NCBI GenBank assembly: GCA_021234155.1
Contig: JAJEKV010000127.1
Coordinates: 657,310 to 721,309, forward strand
Source of the DNA: Isoetes taiwanensis
Lineage: Eukaryota; Streptophyta; Lycopodiopsida; Isoetales; Isoetaceae
DNA length: 64,000 nucleotides
Direction: 5' to 3'
Shown: positions 58,301-64,000 of the stretch, in pieces
Position numbering within the stretch: position 1 is the first letter of the stretch
Layout of the letters: the number at the start of each line of letters is the position of its first letter
The notes under the pieces: model-generated
Seen by the model: the letters and a program-made list of their open reading frames with translations, nothing else
The model's database searches: none
What the model was told of the DNA's origin: nothing
Translations under genes and position numbers: made by a program

Positions 58301-61300
58301 GGCTGGGCTTATGTTTCTCGTGTGTGCCGCTGTTCCGTCAGGATTTTGCCGGGCTCCTGCGCTTAGGTTCATGTACGCCTCTGCGGCCGGGTTCACTTTG
58401 ACCTTGCCCCCCACAGTTTCCCGCTTTTTGCCGCCACCGCCGCATTGTAAATTGATCTTGAAATTTCTTCCTGACCTCTTTGCCCTCCTCGTATGTTGTA
58501 ATCGTCGCGAAAATAAAAAGTAAGTAAAACCGTCTTCCTTACTGTTTCAAACCCCTCTGTATATCTTGCTCAATACCTCACTAGAGCTTCAGCTGCCCCC
58601 GCACCTTTGTCGAATGATGATGGATGTCTTGAGTTGGGAAATGTACCCCACGGTGTCCCAAACCCCATTATAATTAAGGCAGAGACACATCCGCTCGAAA
58701 ATTGAGAGAGAGGGATGCACACTGCTGATGTGACCTTCACATGGAAGCATTTAAAAGCCTCCTCCCTGGGCCTCTGCACAAACCGGCCTTAGGAAAATGC
58801 CCAATGAAGAAATCAAGAAAAACAATTAAATGGCAATCACCAGGCATTTTTGCTTACCCCGCACATGGCATCCATTGAATTGCCTGGGGCTTCTAAAGCT
58901 TCTGCTGATTGTAACAACCTTCTCTGTATAGCTCTTTCTCTTTTTTGATACTTTGCCGAATCCTCGAAATTTCTGAAGCGCTTCTTCCTCCAGTATGCCA
59001 TTTGGCTTCTTTGAGTAGCAAAGGTGGTGTGTGTGAGCACGCTTGGGGTAAATTACAAATTCAGTTCCAGCGTATCTTCCTTTGTCACAAGCCATAGTTT
59101 CACTAGCTTTTAAAAAAAAAGTAAGAAGGTTGGTGATTGAATCCAAAATGCTTTTAAGGTGAACCTTAATTTCGCATAGTATAGGGTTACACTCTCAATT
59201 GGGTGGCGGGTGGGAGCGGGCCAGGCGCTGGTGTCGCGGTGCTTCCCGGTACTGGTTCGCTGCTTTTTTGCTACCCACTGCCATACTTTCAAATTTTGCT
59301 AACCATGATGTGGAAAGATGAGATATCCTTATATGCTAAAAATTGACTAATAAAATGGTTATGTAAAGTACGTACTGGCCAAGTGGATCAACAAGTGATG
59401 TAAGTTATCAAGGTGATTTTCTGGCATGGAATAATTTACTACTCCTATATTCTAGTGTAGCCAAATAAGTTTAGCTAATCGGGCTAGAAGTTTCTAACCG
59501 ACTTCTGGCCAAATCAAAATGATTTCTTTTCTCCATCACAGCCGCTTTTATTAAACGCTTTCATACAAAACAGTGGTAAATGTTTAGCCATCACACTATA
59601 GTACTTTTGATAAATTCAAGCATTTAGGCAAACATTACTGACCAATCTTGTTTCTACTGCAAAATATAGATAAAGTAATGACAATCAACATAATGTGTTG
59701 CATAATTTCCGATCGGTAATTATAATCAATAAGCTATGACTTCCTTGATATAAAGAAGCAACAAAGACATACAACGTGCACTCATAGGTTCGCTAGCTAA
59801 GGACTCCGTAGGAATACATGTAAAGGCAGATTTCCGGAGAAGGGTTTTTGAGTGCACGATACATGCGTGATTCTTGGCGCTTTGGCCGCAGTCGCTTTTG
59901 ATTTACCTGCCCGGAGGTGGTTTTCTTTTGGATCAGCCAAGGGGTTAGAATATGTTTTATGCGCCCGGAACTGGACACTTTGCCGCTAGATATATTGGCG
60001 GATTTGTGTTTTGGGAGGTAATCTTGGAGGCTTCTGTCCTGCTCCCTCGTCTCTATGCAAACTTTGTTATAGAGCCTTGGCGGTCCTCTGGAGGCTATAA
60101 AATTATGCAATGATTCTGGAGAAGCCCAATGCTTTATTTCATGGCTATTGATGCTGATAAATGTACCCTGGGAGCTATGCCCTAATGCCAAATGTTAGAT
60201 GGATCATCAACAATGCCGTGCTAACGCTGGACAATCTTGCCTCTCTGGAGGCTGACATACGTGTCTTGTGTTATTGTATATTTCTCTTAATACTGTTTAA
60301 ATGGATGGATAAATAAATCATCTTCCGCTAGAGTTGAAAATATCCGGAATAAGTATATTATAAGCATATCAAAAACTTGATATTTTCGTAGAAAGATGTA
60401 TATATCTCGCACTTTAATCGAATCCCCTATGCGGTGGCTTTATAGCTCCGATAGCCGCTAGGTGCAAATGTAAAGTTCAATATGCAGCTTTCCCCCTGCG
60501 GCTTTAGTCATCCTCATGAAGTTGCTTAGCGTCCTACTTATTTGGTGCAGTGTGTGTTTTTTTCTAAGTTTGGTAGATTAAGTGGTGGTGACAAGAAGTA
60601 AGATTTGTGTATAGATTAAATGGTGATGTAAGTCGGTTCAACAAGCTTCCTAGGCTGGCTTGCAGAGAAAGAGTCTCTTGAGGGTATCGCTAGATTGCGC
60701 GTACATTGATGTTATTTGGGTGGCGTTGGTGTTAGTGTTCTCGCCGGCATATTATTATACAATAAATGCATTCTCAAAGTGCCGCGAGTGATCAGCTCAT
60801 GTTCATGATAACCATTTCTGGACAGCGGGTAGCAACTAGTCGGATTATTTCCTTTTGCTCTTCATGAGTTCTAACCGCTGAATAATCGATGTCTTGCCAA
60901 ACCCAGGGAAGCGTGCTACATTATCACAATCCTAGCGCTTTCATCGCATGTAAATGGCTAATGTAGGAAGCCCCTACTCGTAAAAATTATATTCATGCTT
61001 TCAAAGTGCTTTGGTGTAGGCTTTCAAATAATAGTTATTCATGTTGAATTAAATTTGGGCTTTTACAAGCCTTTAAAATAGGTAAATCAGAAATGACAAT
61101 GGCGTACCATGTATGCTCTTTGTAGCTCGTTTTATTAGAGTGCTTGCATCTGATGGCATGTAATCCTTATGATTTATCTTAACAATCGTGAAATGATGAG
61201 CTCTTCATGTGTAGTTTAACAGTTTACCCTCGATGTCCTCCTGTAATCGCTACTACGGGTGCCAAGTTAACTAGTTGTATTGGTTGGGATACGTGTGCAA

Positions 61301-64000
61301 CTCCTCAACTACATCTTCTGGGGAGTTGAAGTGTTTGTTCTCTCATCAAGCATGCCAGTTGTACGCTTGGAGTTAAAAAACAAAGGAGATTTCAGACTTA
61401 CTATGTTATTTTCTGTAAGAGGCTTCTTTCGTTTTCTGAGCAAAATATAGCGCTGGGATATTTACAGTATTTCCAAATCATATTTCTGCTCTAGTGTATT
61501 TCGTGAAATGAAAAGCTCTGGATATTGGTTCCATAGCTCTCTTGGTAGTTGTAATATGAAGAGATTTTATATGTAAAGACAGCTTGTAGTAAGATGAAGT
61601 GTATATCATTTCCAAATATGTTGCCTTAAGGGATTATTCTTGTGGATCATGAAAGGAAAACACCTAAGATCTCCTCATCGTGATCTTGTGTAATCACTAA
61701 CATTTAAATGGAAGCTAGAATATTTTATGTATATGACATAGTTTTGATACAATTCATTGATTATATGTGGAAAACTAATTAGCCGCCAATGTTCTCTCAA
61801 GTGAAGAACAAGATCCAAAGTAACATATATCTCGTGATAAAACATATTGAATCACACGCTAGCAACCCCCAACCGGACCACTCGGCTAAGTGGCACTCAC
61901 AAGCTCTATAGCAAAATTAATCCCTCGATGGTCGGGAGCGTGCATTGCCCCGCTTTATAATTTACTCCATGTATTACAGATCAAGCCTTGCTGCGTTTGC
62001 TGAAAGGATTCGCGATATCGCCCAGCTCAAACTAAGATTCTCCGGGAATCGATCGAATTCCAACTCTTCATATAACTCCTCAATTGAAGTGCCCAAGCCG
62101 CATACCGCTGTAAGAGCGTACTCAATAATGGCTTTCCTGGATTGCCATGGCCACAGTATGCGTCATTGCCGGGCTGCCCAGACATCGTTCCATGTGTGCT
62201 TCGCTTCAAGTATAATCGGCGTACATCTCCCCCTCAAGCTAACGTGCCCATGCCCTCGTTATATAGATATTGAAGCTCACGCCCCCTTTTTTCCAAAGAG
62301 AGGCCTTCTTCAAATATTCCATTGTCCTTTTTTCCATAAATATATGGTATCACAGTTCTCTTCAACATCCTATCCTCTCCCTCCCTCTGTTAATATTTTT
62401 CCAATTATAATAGCCTCAAGCCCTCTTTTGCCACAATGATGGCCTTAGTTTAGTCATTAGTTCCACCTTTTTTCCAATGATAACTCTGCACAATTCATCT
62501 TTTGTTGTGCAACCACCAGTAACAAGAATAAAGGTCCCTAGGGTATATATGCAGCCTCTATCAATGCTATCCCTTTTGCCTTTGGGGTTATATAGAGCTA
62601 CAAACTTGGGAGCAAAATGACATTAAGATATAATATTTTGCCATATTTCTTTGCGCCATGCCTCATCACCCAAATGACGTGGACCACTCTCCCGCGTTTC
62701 AATTCTTACATCAATCCATCCCTTCTCAAAGACTGCCCGCTGATCGCCCAAGTATGACTCCAATATTTGGTCCATCCCTTCTTTCAAGTAGTTTTCGTCT
62801 GGATAATCAATCGCCTGCTCCACACCAAAAGAAATATAAGTTATCAGATTTCCGCATCACATATTCTTTAGTTTCACCTCCACGCCCCTATCCTTATCTC
62901 TCGCGAAAAAATCTAGAAATAATAATTATGGATATCCGGCTGCATTTCCAATAATAATATGATATTTCTGTACCTCTCATGCAGACATTATTATTATCTT
63001 CTCGTGACCTCCTGCGGGTGTTCACTTCTGACTGTATTCGGACATAATGTATCTTCGATAATTTTAACTTCTTTTGGAGTCAAGTTTCCATTATGCTTGC
63101 AATCGTACAATTGCTACTCTTCAAAAATATACATTTAATGCACTCTTATTCAAGTCATAGGCCGCAAACACAAATTGCCGGCTCCACTCAAGAGGCAGGC
63201 CGCAGTACCTTCAGCGCACCAAGCGGCGTTCCAGCCGCTTCTGCCGCCGGTAATCGAATTACCACCTACTATGGGTGCATGCTATTACTGTGAAATAAAA
63301 TTTTAATTTTGCCCGCGATAAAGAAAATCAACTGTTTTAATCCTACCCATAAGCCCTGCCTGAGTATGGAAGCAATTTGAGATTCCGCATCCGTAAATCC
63401 TCGCAGATCCATATATTCCTGTGAGTTTATTCATAGAGCCTTCTCCCCAATGCTTGATTAATTAAGCAAGCTCGTTAAATAAGGTCAAGTGCCATTATGA
63501 ATGACTTCCAGTCAAATATCTGGCGGCAGCAATGACCGCATTGCTAATCTACTTCTCGCGACAAGACGTAGCTTCCACTTCCTCTTCAAGTAGCCTCAAG
63601 CAAGATGCTTTTGTGGTTCTCATACTCGCACTTAAAGGTTGGTGCCACAAGCCTGTACCGATCAAACAGACTTCTAGAGGATGGCAAGAGGTCGCGGCGT
63701 GTAGTTCGGCGACATGCACAAAGCAGAGCCTTCATCGTTGTATTGCCTTGTGTCTCCAAAACAAGCTTTTTCCACGCATTAATCCAAAGAAGTCATTTTA
63801 TTATTCCATAATAATCCCCTAAGGATCATAGGAATTTCCCAATGATCCAAACTCGCTTCACAAAGAAGCTTCATATACTTCGGCATCTCTCCATGAAGTA
63901 CCCAGTTTCGCTAATGACTCCACCTCACTTCCTGGTGTTAGAATAGCTCTGGGTAATCCAATCTTTACTAGTAATACGTAACTGAACGAAGTACAATGCA

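Larger units (their letters stand above)
41600..64000. other. About 22 kb of CpG-richer sequence without recognisable genes
   Basis: From about 41.6 kb the text changes character: GCGC, CGCC and GGCG words become frequent, while the left part of the window is CpG-poor. The longest frames are about 100-165 codons, overlap on both strands, and show no domain, signal peptide or family resemblance. I found no transposon ends, long inverted repeats or RNA genes here, only the small repeats listed separately at 54.1 and 55.2 kb. Short exons of a split gene could be missed by eye. Confidence 0.5.

Noticed and set aside
61945-62439. 164-codon frame, one of the longest in the right third
   Set aside because: No family resemblance; Ser/Pro/His-rich composition typical of chance translation; no supporting neighbours. 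A small lineage-specific gene is possible but unsupported.

Overview
This window reads as nuclear DNA of a land plant with a large, repeat-rich genome. The evidence is one intact intronless plant-type armadillo-repeat membrane protein gene, two degraded plant-style Helitrons, a degraded L1-type LINE, long CT microsatellites, small inverted-repeat transposons and tRNA-like repeat heads. A fern or other non-seed plant would fit, but the sequence alone does not fix the lineage. Most short open frames are chance frames or translated repeats.

Layout. 1-3.6 kb: A+T-rich sequence with no supported gene. 3.6-8.3 kb: Helitron A on the + strand (zinc-finger/rolling-circle Rep region, then PIF1-like helicase), broken by nonsense changes, frameshifts and an internal deletion. 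A 645-bp hAT-like MITE is inserted in the last helicase domain with an exact 8-bp target duplication. 8.9-10.5 kb: CT arrays with 52-bp and 62-bp minisatellites. 10.7-14.75 kb: dead LINE (ORF1, endonuclease, reverse transcriptase), ending at another CT array. 14.9-16.4 kb and 20.4-21.4 kb: two complex arrays of tRNA-like hairpin units in mirror orientation, each bounded on its gene-facing side by a near-identical 45-bp palindromic sequence with a CACTA-like edge. The intact gene (17.12-19.75 kb) lies between them. 21.8-26.7 kb: Helitron B on the - strand, related to A but diverged, carrying a 548-bp foldback element. 27.1-27.9 kb: a separate 781-bp inverted-repeat element. 28-41 kb: decayed sequence with small tandem repeats, two possible retrotransposon primer-binding sites, a TATA/telo-box cluster and two unrecognised coding-like stretches. 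About 41.6-64 kb: about 22 kb that looks richer in CpG by eye, with no recognisable gene or mobile element.

Functionally there is one plausible working gene, a predicted multi-pass membrane protein with a large cytosolic ARM-repeat region, set among dead transposons. The most distinctive feature is the mirrored tRNA-like/palindrome architecture around it. Paired base changes between copies there suggest that RNA-like hairpins were once conserved. Percentages, repeat identities and family assignments were judged by eye; no database search was run.
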